DNA from: an uncultured Alphaproteobacteria bacterium
Lineage (GTDB): Bacteria > Pseudomonadota > Alphaproteobacteria > Caulobacterales > Caulobacteraceae
Direction: 5' to 3'
DNA: 64,000 nt
Assembly: GCA_937920085.1 (NCBI GenBank)
Contig: CALETE010000042.1
Location: 1 to 64,000, forward strand
Shown: piece by piece, positions 35,055-42,206 of the stretch
Position numbering within the stretch: position 1 is the stretch's first letter
How the letters are laid out: each line of letters opens with the position of its first letter
Position numbers and translations under genes: made by a program
Notes under the pieces: generated by a model
Databases searched by the model: none
The model's input: only the letters and a program-made list of their open reading frames with translations
What the model was told of the DNA's origin: nothing

Positions 35055-35333
35055 ATGATCAAGTCCTGGGCCAATGGCGCGACTCAACGATTTGCCGAGG
35101 ACGGGAAGAGCAAGTTTTCCGGCCTTGACGCAGATGCTGCGGTTGAACTTTTGGCGGTCCTTGATGCCGCATCCTCGCTAGGGGATCTAAGCGCTTTGAA
35201 ATCCGTGGGTCTGCACAAGCTCAAAGGCGCTCGAAAACTGCAGTGGGCCATGACGATCAATGGACCTTGGCGACTATGTTTTCGTTTTGCGGACGGCGAC
35301 GCTTGGGAGGTGGAAATTGTTGACTATCACTGA
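35055..35333 (+). CDS. higB: HigB-type toxin (RelE/ParE fold)
   Basis: A 92-residue toxin of the HigB/RelE family: SWANGATQRFAEDGKSKFSG at the start, LHKLKGARKLQWAMTINGPWRLCFRF, and the ending VEIVDYH. These are ribosome-dependent mRNA nucleases. The toxin precedes the antitoxin, the usual higBA order. It is 12 bp before higA. Its closest relative in the window is the HigB at 38285, with the same ending VDYH but little other identity. Confidence 0.93.
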   Translation: MIKSWANGATQRFAEDGKSKFSGLDADAAVELLAVLDAASSLGDLSALKSVGLHKLKGARKLQWAMTINGPWRLCFRFADGDAWEVEIVDYH

Positions 35334-35345
35334 GGAGTCACTCCG

Positions 35346-35627
35346 ATGATGCCTGTTCATCCCGGTCGCATTTTGAAGCGTGAATTGACCGCGCGCAGCC
35401 TGTCGGCAAACCGGTTGGCCTTGGAGTTGAAGGTCCCCTCGGGCCGCATCACCGATATTCTAAACGGCAAGCGCGGAATCTCTCCGGAGACGGCGCTGAG
35501 ATTAGGGCGCTTTATGGGCAATAGCCCGAGATTTTGGCTCAATCTTCAGACCGCTTATGAACTGGCGGTGGTTGAGCAAGCCGATGGTGCGCGGATCGCG
35601 GAGGAAGTTAGGGTGGCTGCGGCTTGA
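35346..35627 (+). CDS. higA: HigA-type antitoxin (XRE helix-turn-helix)
   Basis: A 93-residue antitoxin with PVHPGRILKRELTARSLSANRLALELKVPSGRITDILNGKRGISPETALRLGRFMGNSPRFWLNLQ, the classical HigA helix-turn-helix. It neutralises HigB and represses the operon. Two ATG codons in a row make 35346 or 35349 equally possible as start. Confidence 0.93.
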   Translation: MMPVHPGRILKRELTARSLSANRLALELKVPSGRITDILNGKRGISPETALRLGRFMGNSPRFWLNLQTAYELAVVEQADGARIAEEVRVAAA

Positions 35628-35655
35628 ACGCGTGGTTCTAATTTGAATTTGTGAT

Positions 35656-35674
35656 TGATTGGCGCAGCCAATCA
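35656..35674 (+). terminator. Hairpin after higBA
   Basis: TGATTGGC-gca-GCCAATCA is a perfect 8-bp stem with a 3-base loop, 28 bp after the higA stop and followed by TTATTG. The T tract is weak, so it may be a terminator for higBA or an operator for the downstream dehydratase gene. Confidence 0.4.
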
Positions 35675-35803
35675 TTATTGACCGGTGACTGGCCATTCCC
35701 CTCGCGTCGGCGCTGACGAGAACCTGCATTCCAATGCGAACTGAGGCTTCCATGGTCGGGCCCAGGCGTTTAGGGATGCGGCTCTCAAAGTATGGAGGCC
35801 CTC

Positions 35804-37540
35804 ATGACCCGTAATCCCGATGGCAGCTGGGACAAATCACGTCTTCCCAGTCGGCATGTGACTGAAGGCCCGGCCCGCGCGCCGCACCGGTCTTATTACT
35901 ACGCCATGGGCCTAGGCACCCGCGAGATCGCCCAGCCCTTCGTGGGCGTCGCCTCCTGCTGGAACGAAGCGGCCCCCTGCAACACGGCTCTGATGCGTCA
36001 GGCGCATGCGGTGTCGCAAGGGGTGAAGGCGGCGGGCGCCACGCCGCGGGAGTTCTGCACCATCACCGTCACCGACGGCATCGCCATGGGCCATGAGGGC
36101 ATGCGTTCCTCCCTGGTGAGCCGCGACTTGATCGCCGACTCCGTGGAACTGACCATGCGCGGCCACGGCTATGATGCTTTGGTGGGCATAGCCGGGTGCG
36201 ACAAGTCCCTGCCGGGGATGATGATGGCCATGCTGCGCCTCAACGTCCCCAGCGTCTTCCTCTATGGCGGCTCCATCCTGCCAGGGCATTGGCGGGGCAA
36301 GGACGTCACCGTGGTCGACGTCTTCGAAGGCGTCGGCATGCACTCGGCGGGCAAGATGAGCCTAGAAGATCTCTGCAGCCTTGAAGAGCACGCCTGCCCC
36401 TCGGACGGCGCCTGCGGCGGTCAGTTCACTGCCAACACCATGGCCTGCGTTTCGGAAGCCATGGGCCTGGCCCTGCCGCTGTCGGCCTCCCTGCCAGCGC
36501 CGAATCTCGCCCGCGATTCCTACGCTGTGGCCTCTGGCGAGTGCGTCGTGCGGCTGATCGCTGAGAACCTGCGGCCCCGGGACATTGTCACCCGCAAGTC
36601 CTTCGAGAATGCGGCGGCGGTGGTCGCGGCCACAGGTGGCTCCACCAATGGCGGCCTGCACCTGCCAGCCATGGCCCATGAGTGCGGCATTGAGTTCACC
36701 CTGCGCGACTTCGCCGAGATCGCAGCGCGCACGCCGCACATCGCCGACCTCAAGCCCGGCGGCCGCTTCGTGGCCAAGGATATGGGCGAGGCGGGCGGCA
36801 TGCCCATGCTGCTCAAGACCCTGCTGGACGGGGGCTATATCCACGGCGACTGCATGACCGTCACCGGCAAGACCATTGCTGAAAATCTGAAAGATGTGGT
36901 CTGGCGCGATGACCAGGAAGTGATCCGCCCGGTCTCCAATCCGCTCTCGCCTACCGGCGGCGTGGTCGGTCTTTGGGGCTCGTTGGCCCCCGACGGTGCC
37001 ATCGTCAAGGTTGCCGGCATGACCAGCCACCGCAGCCATCGCGGCCCCGCCCGCTGCTTTGACGGCGAGCAGGCCTGTTTCGACGCGGTCGAGGCTGGCG
37101 AATACAAGGACGGCGACGTCCTGGTCATCCGCTATGAAGGCCCCCGCGGCGGTCCGGGCATGCGCGAAATGCTGTCGACCACAGCGGCGATCTCAGGCCA
37201 AGGGCGGGGCGATAAGGTGGCCCTGATCACCGACGGCAGGTTCTCTGGCGGTACCCGCGGCCTCTGCGTCGGCCATATCGGCCCTGAGGCTCAGCTGGGC
37301 GGCCCCATCGCCCTGATCCAGGACGGCGACATCATCAGCATCGATTCCGACGCTGGGACCATCGACCTGGAAGTTGATCCCATCGAGCTGGAAAACCGCA
37401 AACGCCAATGGGCACCCAAGGTGACCAATTACGGCTCAGGCGCCCTGTGGAAATACGCCCAGTTGGTGGGACCGCCCCATGAAGGCGCCGTGACCCACCC
37501 GGGCATGGCTGGCGAAAGCCACGTCTACGCGGACCTCTAA
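35804..37540 (+). CDS. IlvD/Edd-family dehydratase (dihydroxy-acid or sugar-acid)
   Basis: A 578-residue iron-sulfur dehydratase. Cluster ligands are the Cys of ASCWNEAAPCN, of IAGCDKSLPG and of SDGACGGQFTANTM. The C-terminal ITDGRFSGGTRGLCVGHIGPEA carries the catalytic Ser region. It could be the branched-chain amino acid enzyme IlvD (2,3-dihydroxyisovalerate to 2-ketoisovalerate) or a sugar-acid dehydratase; sequence alone does not decide. The ATG at 35804 follows GGAGG; the ATG at 35792 overlaps it. It lies 3 bp before the racemase gene, so they are co-transcribed. Confidence 0.88.
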   Translation: MTRNPDGSWDKSRLPSRHVTEGPARAPHRSYYYAMGLGTREIAQPFVGVASCWNEAAPCNTALMRQAHAVSQGVKAAGATPREFCTITVTDGIAMGHEGMRSSLVSRDLIADSVELTMRGHGYDALVGIAGCDKSLPGMMMAMLRLNVPSVFLYGGSILPGHWRGKDVTVVDVFEGVGMHSAGKMSLEDLCSLEEHACPSDGACGGQFTANTMACVSEAMGLALPLSASLPAPNLARDSYAVASGECVVRLIAENLRPRDIVTRKSFENAAAVVAATGGSTNGGLHLPAMAHECGIEFTLRDFAEIAARTPHIADLKPGGRFVAKDMGEAGGMPMLLKTLLDGGYIHGDCMTVTGKTIAENLKDVVWRDDQEVIRPVSNPLSPTGGVVGLWGSLAPDGAIVKVAGMTSHRSHRGPARCFDGEQACFDAVEAGEYKDGDVLVIRYEGPRGGPGMREMLSTTAAISGQGRGDKVALITDGRFSGGTRGLCVGHIGPEAQLGGPIALIQDGDIISIDSDAGTIDLEVDPIELENRKRQWAPKVTNYGSGALWKYAQLVGPPHEGAVTHPGMAGESHVYADL

Positions 37541-37543
37541 CCG

Positions 37544-38230
37544 ATGAAGGCCCTGGGCCTGCTGGGCGGGATGAGCGCGGAAAGTACGACCTACTACTAC
37601 CAGACGCTCAACCGCCTGGTGCGCGAGCGCCTGGGGCCCATGCATTCGGCGCAAGTGGTGATCTGGTCCATCGACTTCGCCCCCATGGCGGAACTGCAGG
37701 CCAAGGACGACTGGGCGGCGGCTGGCGCTGAACTGGTCAAGGTCGCTCAAGCCCTGGAGCGTGCCGGCGCCGAGGCGCTGATGATCGGGGCCAACACCAT
37801 GCACGTCTGCGCGCCCGAAGTTGAGGCGGCGGTGGGCATTCCCTTGATCCATATCGCCGACGCCACGGGCGAGGCGATCAAGGCCCTGGGCTGCAGCAAG
37901 CCCCTGTTGCTGGGCACCCGCTACACTATGGAAATGGGATTCTATACCGACCGACTGGCGGCCATGGGCATTTCGGCCTCGGTGCCTGACGCAGAGGATC
38001 GTGCGCGGCTGCACGCCATCATCTATGACGAGCTGGTGCAGGGCGTGGTGACGGCGGCGTCCAAAGCCGAGGTGCTGGCCATGATTGCGCGGGCAGCCGG
38101 GGCTGACAGCGTGATCTTCGGCTGTACGGAGATCGGGCTGTTGATTTCGGCGTCGGATTTGGAGTTGCCGGTGGTCGATACGGCGATTGTCCACGCCGAG
38201 GCGGGGGTGGCGTTTTCCCTTAGCGACTAG
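37544..38230 (+). CDS. Aspartate/glutamate racemase family protein
   Basis: A 228-residue PLP-independent racemase fold: KALGLLGGMSAESTTYYYQTLN at the start, IGANTMHV for the first half-site and FGCTEIGLL (C194) for the second. The first position, usually Cys (or Thr in the E. coli YgeA type), is Ala83 here. One-base racemisation with C194 or a different reaction is therefore possible. It is tightly linked to the upstream dehydratase. Confidence 0.82.
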   Translation: MKALGLLGGMSAESTTYYYQTLNRLVRERLGPMHSAQVVIWSIDFAPMAELQAKDDWAAAGAELVKVAQALERAGAEALMIGANTMHVCAPEVEAAVGIPLIHIADATGEAIKALGCSKPLLLGTRYTMEMGFYTDRLAAMGISASVPDAEDRARLHAIIYDELVQGVVTAASKAEVLAMIARAAGADSVIFGCTEIGLLISASDLELPVVDTAIVHAEAGVAFSLSD

Positions 38231-38259
38231 GGGAGGACGAGACATATCTCTTGCGAAGC

Positions 38260-38276
38260 GTAGCGTTTCGCGCTAC
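38260..38276 (+). promoter_or_regulatory. Second higBA operator-like inverted repeat
   Basis: GTAGCG-TTTCG-CGCTAC, a perfect 6-bp inverted repeat with a 5-bp spacer, ends 8 bp before the toxin start. Its spacing matches the first higBA operator but the arms differ, so cross-regulation is unlikely. Confidence 0.6.
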
Positions 38277-38284
38277 AAAACCTC

Positions 38285-38566
38285 ATGATCATGAGCTGGA
38301 AATCGCCAGCGGCCCGAGAAGTCTTTGAAGGCCGCGCGCCAAAGGGGTTTCCGGCCGATCTGGCGAAGGTCATGCGGCGCAGGTTGGGCTACCTCCATGC
38401 AGCGGCACGGCTAGAGGATTTGCGCTCGCCGCCGGGCAATCGGCTGCATGCCCTGACCGGCGACCGCGCAGGCCAGCATTCGATTAGCGTAAACGACCAG
38501 TTTCGCATTTGCTTTGTTTGGACAGATGAGGGACCGGCGGATGTGGAATTCGTCGACTATCACTGA
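38285..38566 (+). CDS. higB: HigB-type toxin (RelE/ParE fold)
   Basis: A 93-residue HigB/RelE-fold toxin with LHALTGDRAGQHSISVNDQFRICFVW and the ending VEFVDYH. An ATG at 38291 is an alternative start. It is only distantly similar to the HigB at 35055 and is the second such toxin within 3.3 kb. It precedes its antitoxin, whose frame opens at the stop codon. Confidence 0.93.
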   Translation: MIMSWKSPAAREVFEGRAPKGFPADLAKVMRRRLGYLHAAARLEDLRSPPGNRLHALTGDRAGQHSISVNDQFRICFVWTDEGPADVEFVDYH

Positions 38567-38601
38567 TGGGATCAATCCTTTTTGCGGAAGACGTAAGACC
38601 G

Positions 38602-38922
38602 ATGGCCAATGCCTATGACTACGCAAACTTTGCCAGTCCGGTGCCCCACCCGGGCGAGTATCTGCGCGAGGACTATTTGCCGGGCTACAAGCTGACGGCA
38701 GGCGGCTTGGCGCGGGCCATGGGGCTGCGAGACCGCGCCCGGATCGAACGGTTGGTGCGGGAAAAACAGGCGATCACGGCCGACACGGCGCTGCGTCTGG
38801 CGCGGGTCTTCAAAACTACGCCGGAGTTCTGGATCAACCTGCAGGTCGCCCACGACCTCTCCAAGGCCGCGATTTCCGCACGGGATGAACTGGCTGCAAT
38901 CACGCCGCTTACGGCGGCCTGA
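38602..38922 (+). CDS. higA: HigA-type antitoxin (XRE helix-turn-helix)
   Basis: A 106-residue antitoxin with VPHPGEYLREDYLPGYKLTAGGLARAMGLRDRARIERLVREKQAITADTALRLARVFKTTPEFWINLQ. The helix-turn-helix is complete. The frame starts at 38566, overlapping the toxin stop by one base, which would add twelve residues. I prefer 38602 because homologues start near MANAYDY, but neither start has a strong ribosome-binding site. The next 170 bp show nothing recognisable. Confidence 0.9.
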   Translation: MANAYDYANFASPVPHPGEYLREDYLPGYKLTAGGLARAMGLRDRARIERLVREKQAITADTALRLARVFKTTPEFWINLQVAHDLSKAAISARDELAAITPLTAA

Positions 38923-39091
38923 ACTTGTAAGTTACGGTTCCTATGTGTGAAACTCGACCCAAACAAGGTGGGAGTCACGGTGACAATGTACGAAATTCTT
39001 GGTCCTGGGTCGTAAGCGATCCGCAATGGGATCGTGCAGGTGGTTCATACAGAGCCATCGTAACGTCTATCAGGCAGCCCTGTGCGCTCGC

Positions 39092-39415
39092 CTAAGTCAG
39101 AATCTGGAGCCCGTGTTTCTGCACGACGGACAGCAGCTTTAGGGCAGCTCCGCTCGGCTTTTTAGCGCCGGTTTCCCACTTCTCAATCGTGCTTTCACTG
39201 GTGTTGAGGTAGCGGGCGAAAACAGGCTGACTGACCTTATTGCTTTCCCGTAGCTGCTTGATCGCCGCTGGCGCGATGGTCGGTGTTGCCGCCAAGCAGG
39301 TTTCATCAAAATCGCGCATCGTCGCCTTGTCGATCGCGCCGACTTTGAGCAGGGCCGAGGCGGATGAATGGATGGCCTCGAAGGCATCGCTTTTGAACTT
39401 GCGTTTAGCGGTCAT
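39092..39415 (-). CDS. XRE-family antitoxin of a RelE-type pair
   Basis: A 107-residue antitoxin with a C-terminal helix-turn-helix (KVSQPVFARYLNTSESTIEKWETGAKKPSGAALKLLSVV), the layout of HigA-like antitoxins that follow their toxin. The ATG at 39415 lies inside the toxin's last codons, an 11-bp overlap. An earlier in-frame codon at 39439 would add eight residues. Confidence 0.9.
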   Translation of the reverse strand: MTAKRKFKSDAFEAIHSSASALLKVGAIDKATMRDFDETCLAATPTIAPAAIKQLRESNKVSQPVFARYLNTSESTIEKWETGAKKPSGAALKLLSVVQKHGLQILT

Positions 39416-39779
39416 GGCAAATCTCCGTAAAAGCTCCATCTTTCAGAAGCTGATCGAGCTTCTGATCGTCCAAACCCTCATAGGCCCTGGCGAGTTTGCG
39501 GAAGGCCGCTAGTTCAGTATCGTCGATATTGTGCCGGTCCTTCTTTGCGAAAAGATATTCGTAAACCCAGTGCACACCGCCCTTAGCGAGAATAATGCTT
39601 CGGCTCCTGTTCTTATCCAGGCGCTTCTTGAATACTCCCCCGCCGAGGTCGTCGGCTTGACCTTTCCTCACTTCCGCAATGGCCTGGCAAAGTTCGGCAT
39701 CTTTGATCAAAGCTTTGCGCGCCGCCTTGGCGAACCAGGCGGTTTTGAAGGTGCGCGCGGCATTGAAGGCATCAGTCAT
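39405..39779 (-). CDS. Type II toxin, RelE/HigB family
   Basis: A 124-residue toxin with FKTAWFAKAARKALIKDAELCQAIAEVRKGQADDLGGGVFKKRLDKNRSRSIILAKGGVHWVYEYLFAKKDRHNIDDTELAAFRKLA, typical of the RelE-like group (phage-derived Gp49-like HigB). The ATG at 39779 (MTDAFNAARTF) is preferred. It is transcribed leftward, opposite to the two higBA pairs. Confidence 0.9.
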   Translation of the reverse strand: MTDAFNAARTFKTAWFAKAARKALIKDAELCQAIAEVRKGQADDLGGGVFKKRLDKNRSRSIILAKGGVHWVYEYLFAKKDRHNIDDTELAAFRKLARAYEGLDDQKLDQLLKDGAFTEICHDR

Positions 39780-39789
39780 CGCAAGAAAA

Positions 39790-39808
39790 AATAGCACTTA
39801 GTGCTATT
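39790..39808 (-). promoter_or_regulatory. Toxin-antitoxin operator-like palindrome
   Basis: AATAGCACT-t-AGTGCTATT, a perfect inverted repeat with 9-bp arms and a single central base, lies 10 bp upstream of the toxin start. It is the likely antitoxin-binding site of this leftward pair. Confidence 0.65.
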
Positions 39809-39877
39809 CAAAGCAAGGTGACAGTCTGAGCTACCGTTAGCGTTGGTTGGGACTTTTCCGTCGAAAGGGGCCGGGGG

Positions 39878-40570
39878 CTACGGCAAAGCCTGCACCCCAA
39901 ACGCCGCAGCGTGGCCCATCAGAATTCCAACATAGATCACGATCGCCAAAGCGATCCGCCACCACCCGATTTCACCGACCTTGAGAGGCTGACGGCCCGC
40001 CAAGATGGCCGCGAAGGGGACATTGCTGGTCTGGGCGGCGAAGCTGTCCCAGGTGGCGCCGAGGGCGCGCTTGCGCTTGGCGTCAATGCTGAGCGTCCCG
40101 AAAATCGCTAGGGCTAGCATCGAGCCGAAGAGGACGATGGAGGCGCGGTCGCCGTTCACCAGCAGGTGGCCGCCCGCCCAGATGGCGACGCCCCAGAGGA
40201 AGGGGTGGCGGGTGATGCGCAGCATGCCGCTGACCACGTCGGGCCGGTCCAGGGTACCCTCCTGGCGAACACTGGTGGGGTTTGGGGTTGTGAGGCCCGG
40301 CACGATTAGCAGGAAGGCGAGGAGCATCAGGCCAAGCTGGATGTGCCGGGTGGCCGGGGTGATCTCCCAATAGGCTTGGTTCCAGGCTTCATGACGGCCA
40401 GCACCATAGGCCATGCCGAGCCAGGTCAGCCCGGCGACCGAAGCCAGGGAGAAGAGGCCCATATAGGGGCCCTGGCCGATCTTATTGGTCAGTGTGTCCC
40501 TCAGGGGCGTGCCGGACACCAGAAGGTGCAGCAGAACGAAGAAAATGGCCGCTGCCAACAGATTGACCAT
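39878..40570 (-). CDS. nnrU: NnrU family membrane protein
   Basis: A 230-residue membrane protein with about six helices and the NnrU family traits: an N-terminal FVLLHLLVSGTPLRDTL, and TRHPFLWGVAIWAGGHLL in the middle, as in NnrU and isoprenylcysteine-methyltransferase-like proteins. Members were first linked to nitric-oxide reduction genes, but no denitrification genes are here. The ATG at 40570 follows GGGAGG. Confidence 0.85.
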   Translation of the reverse strand: MVNLLAAAIFFVLLHLLVSGTPLRDTLTNKIGQGPYMGLFSLASVAGLTWLGMAYGAGRHEAWNQAYWEITPATRHIQLGLMLLAFLLIVPGLTTPNPTSVRQEGTLDRPDVVSGMLRITRHPFLWGVAIWAGGHLLVNGDRASIVLFGSMLALAIFGTLSIDAKRKRALGATWDSFAAQTSNVPFAAILAGRQPLKVGEIGWWRIALAIVIYVGILMGHAAAFGVQALP

Positions 40571-40627
40571 GGAACCTCCCAAATCGCGTCGGATAGGAGA
40601 GTGGATCTATAAATTTACACTGTCAAG

Positions 40628-41248
40628 TTATAGATCAAAATCATCGTCGTCGAACAGGGTTGGCTGATCAGACATGGGCGGCGGCGGCGCGGGCGGCCGG
40701 ACGTAAGGGGCCTTTGGCGAGGCAGGCCGGCGTAGAATCGCTTCGGCCCTGGCCATCCAGCGATTGGCATCCTTGATCGCCCCAGCAGCTGTCGCTTCGC
40801 CCCGGCGGCGGGCCTCGTCGCCCAAGACCCAGAGGTCCAGCTCGAAGTCTGGGTGATGGGGGTCATCGAATATAAGGCGTAGGGTGACGCGATTGGCGTT
40901 GGGGACGGTCTGATCCAGGGCCTTACGCGGTTCGTTGCGAAAGGCCCGGGCCACCACGATTCCATCGACGGTGACCTCTGCGCCGGCCAATTCTTCGATC
41001 TTGTAGACGAGACACCAATCCCCGGCATCCCAGGCGACGGCGCAGGTGTCATTGGCGAAATTGAACCCGGCGGCTCGACCCCGGCCATGGGCAATGATCA
41101 TGGCGTCAGGCTTACCCCCCAAGACCCGCTGTAAGGCGCGGGCGAGGGTGTGAATTTCCTGCATATACCAAGCGACCAAAGACCCAGCCGCCGTGACCGC
41201 GATGGCGGCCAGCACAGCGAGCAGGAAGAGCTTTGGAATCTCCGTCAT
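40628..41248 (-). CDS. Hypothetical membrane-anchored protein with acidic tail
   Basis: A 206-residue protein not recognised. It has one N-terminal membrane helix (about residues 7-28), then a soluble domain (WDAGDWCLVYKIEEL, RVTLRLIFDDPHHPDFELDLWVLGDEA), a Pro-rich stretch (KAPYVRPPAPPPP) and an acidic end LFDDDDFDL. The layout suggests an inner-membrane protein with a cytoplasmic domain. It lies 57 bp upstream of the nnrU start and 37 bp downstream of xthA reading in the opposite sense of coordinates, all on the same strand. Confidence 0.7.
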   Translation of the reverse strand: MTEIPKLFLLAVLAAIAVTAAGSLVAWYMQEIHTLARALQRVLGGKPDAMIIAHGRGRAAGFNFANDTCAVAWDAGDWCLVYKIEELAGAEVTVDGIVVARAFRNEPRKALDQTVPNANRVTLRLIFDDPHHPDFELDLWVLGDEARRRGEATAAGAIKDANRWMARAEAILRRPASPKAPYVRPPAPPPPMSDQPTLFDDDDFDL

Positions 41249-41285
41249 GGGTGGAGGCTAACCCCTCTAATCCCAGCGAGAAAGC

Positions 41286-42065
41286 TCAGAGGTTGAGCTC
41301 AATCATGAAAGGCACATGATCGGAGGGCTTTTCCCAGCCGCGCACGTGCTTGTGGATGGCACAGCCTGTCAAAAGGTCGGCGGCCTGGGGCGAGAGCAGG
41401 GCGTGATCAATTCGGATGCCATTATTCCTCGGCCAGGCTCCGGCCTGATAGTCCCAGAAGGTGTAGCTTTCCGGTGCGCCGTCCACGGCCATGAAGGCTT
41501 CGGTCAGGCCAAGCCATTTCAAGGCCTGAAAGGCGGCCCGGCTTTCCGGCTGGGCCAGGGCGTCCTTGGCCCATTGTTCGGGGTGGGAGGCGTCCCGCGC
41601 TTCAGGGATGACGTTGTAATCCCCAACCAGGGCCAGGGGCTCTTCCAGGGCGAGCAAGGTCTTGGCGTGGGCATTTAAGCGCGCCATCCAGGCCAGCTTA
41701 TAGTCGAACTTCTCTGTGCCAATAGGATTGCCGTTGGGCAGATAGATGGAGGCGACGCGTACTGGACGGGGGCCACTGACCACGGCTTCTAGATAGCGGG
41801 CTTGTTCATCGCTTTCGTCACCGGGCAGGCCCTTGGTGACGTCTTCGAGAGGGTTTTTTGAGATTATCGCGACCCCGTTATAGGTCTTCTGTCCGTGGAC
41901 GGCGACATTATAGCCAAGCCGTTCAAAGGCTTCGGCGGGGAACTTCTCATCGACGCATTTGATTTCCTGAAAGCAGGCCACGTCGGGTTGGGCCTCTTCG
42001 ACCCAGCGGGTGACGGTCTCCAAGCGCGCATTCACGGAATTGACGTTCCAGGTGGCGATTCGCAT
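41286..42065 (-). CDS. xthA: Exodeoxyribonuclease III
   Basis: A 259-residue Mg-dependent apurinic endonuclease / 3'-5' exonuclease of base-excision repair. Motifs are TWNVNSVNAR, CFQEIKCVDEKFP (metal Glu), GDYNVIPEARD (Asp-Asn pair) and SDHVPFMIEL (catalytic His). It is the first gene of a leftward group with the hypothetical protein and nnrU, and is divergent from pccB. A palindrome CTAGCGCTAG lies upstream at 42112-42121. Confidence 0.95.
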   Translation of the reverse strand: MRIATWNVNSVNARLETVTRWVEEAQPDVACFQEIKCVDEKFPAEAFERLGYNVAVHGQKTYNGVAIISKNPLEDVTKGLPGDESDEQARYLEAVVSGPRPVRVASIYLPNGNPIGTEKFDYKLAWMARLNAHAKTLLALEEPLALVGDYNVIPEARDASHPEQWAKDALAQPESRAAFQALKWLGLTEAFMAVDGAPESYTFWDYQAGAWPRNNGIRIDHALLSPQAADLLTGCAIHKHVRGWEKPSDHVPFMIELNL

Positions 42066-42206
42066 CTTTTGATCCTTCGGCGTCTTCCTCCGATCTAGCC
42101 TGCCCTGAATTCTAGCGCTAGCGCAGGTGACGCATGGTGATCTTGCAAGGGCTTGCTTGGGGCTCTAGGGCTTTGCGTTCGATTTGACCAATCAAGGGGC
42201 CTGGGC

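Noticed and set aside
38940..39020. Short frame between the higBA pair and the RelE/XRE pair
   Set aside because: The 22-codon frame starting VKLDPNKVG has no ribosome-binding site or recognisable product.
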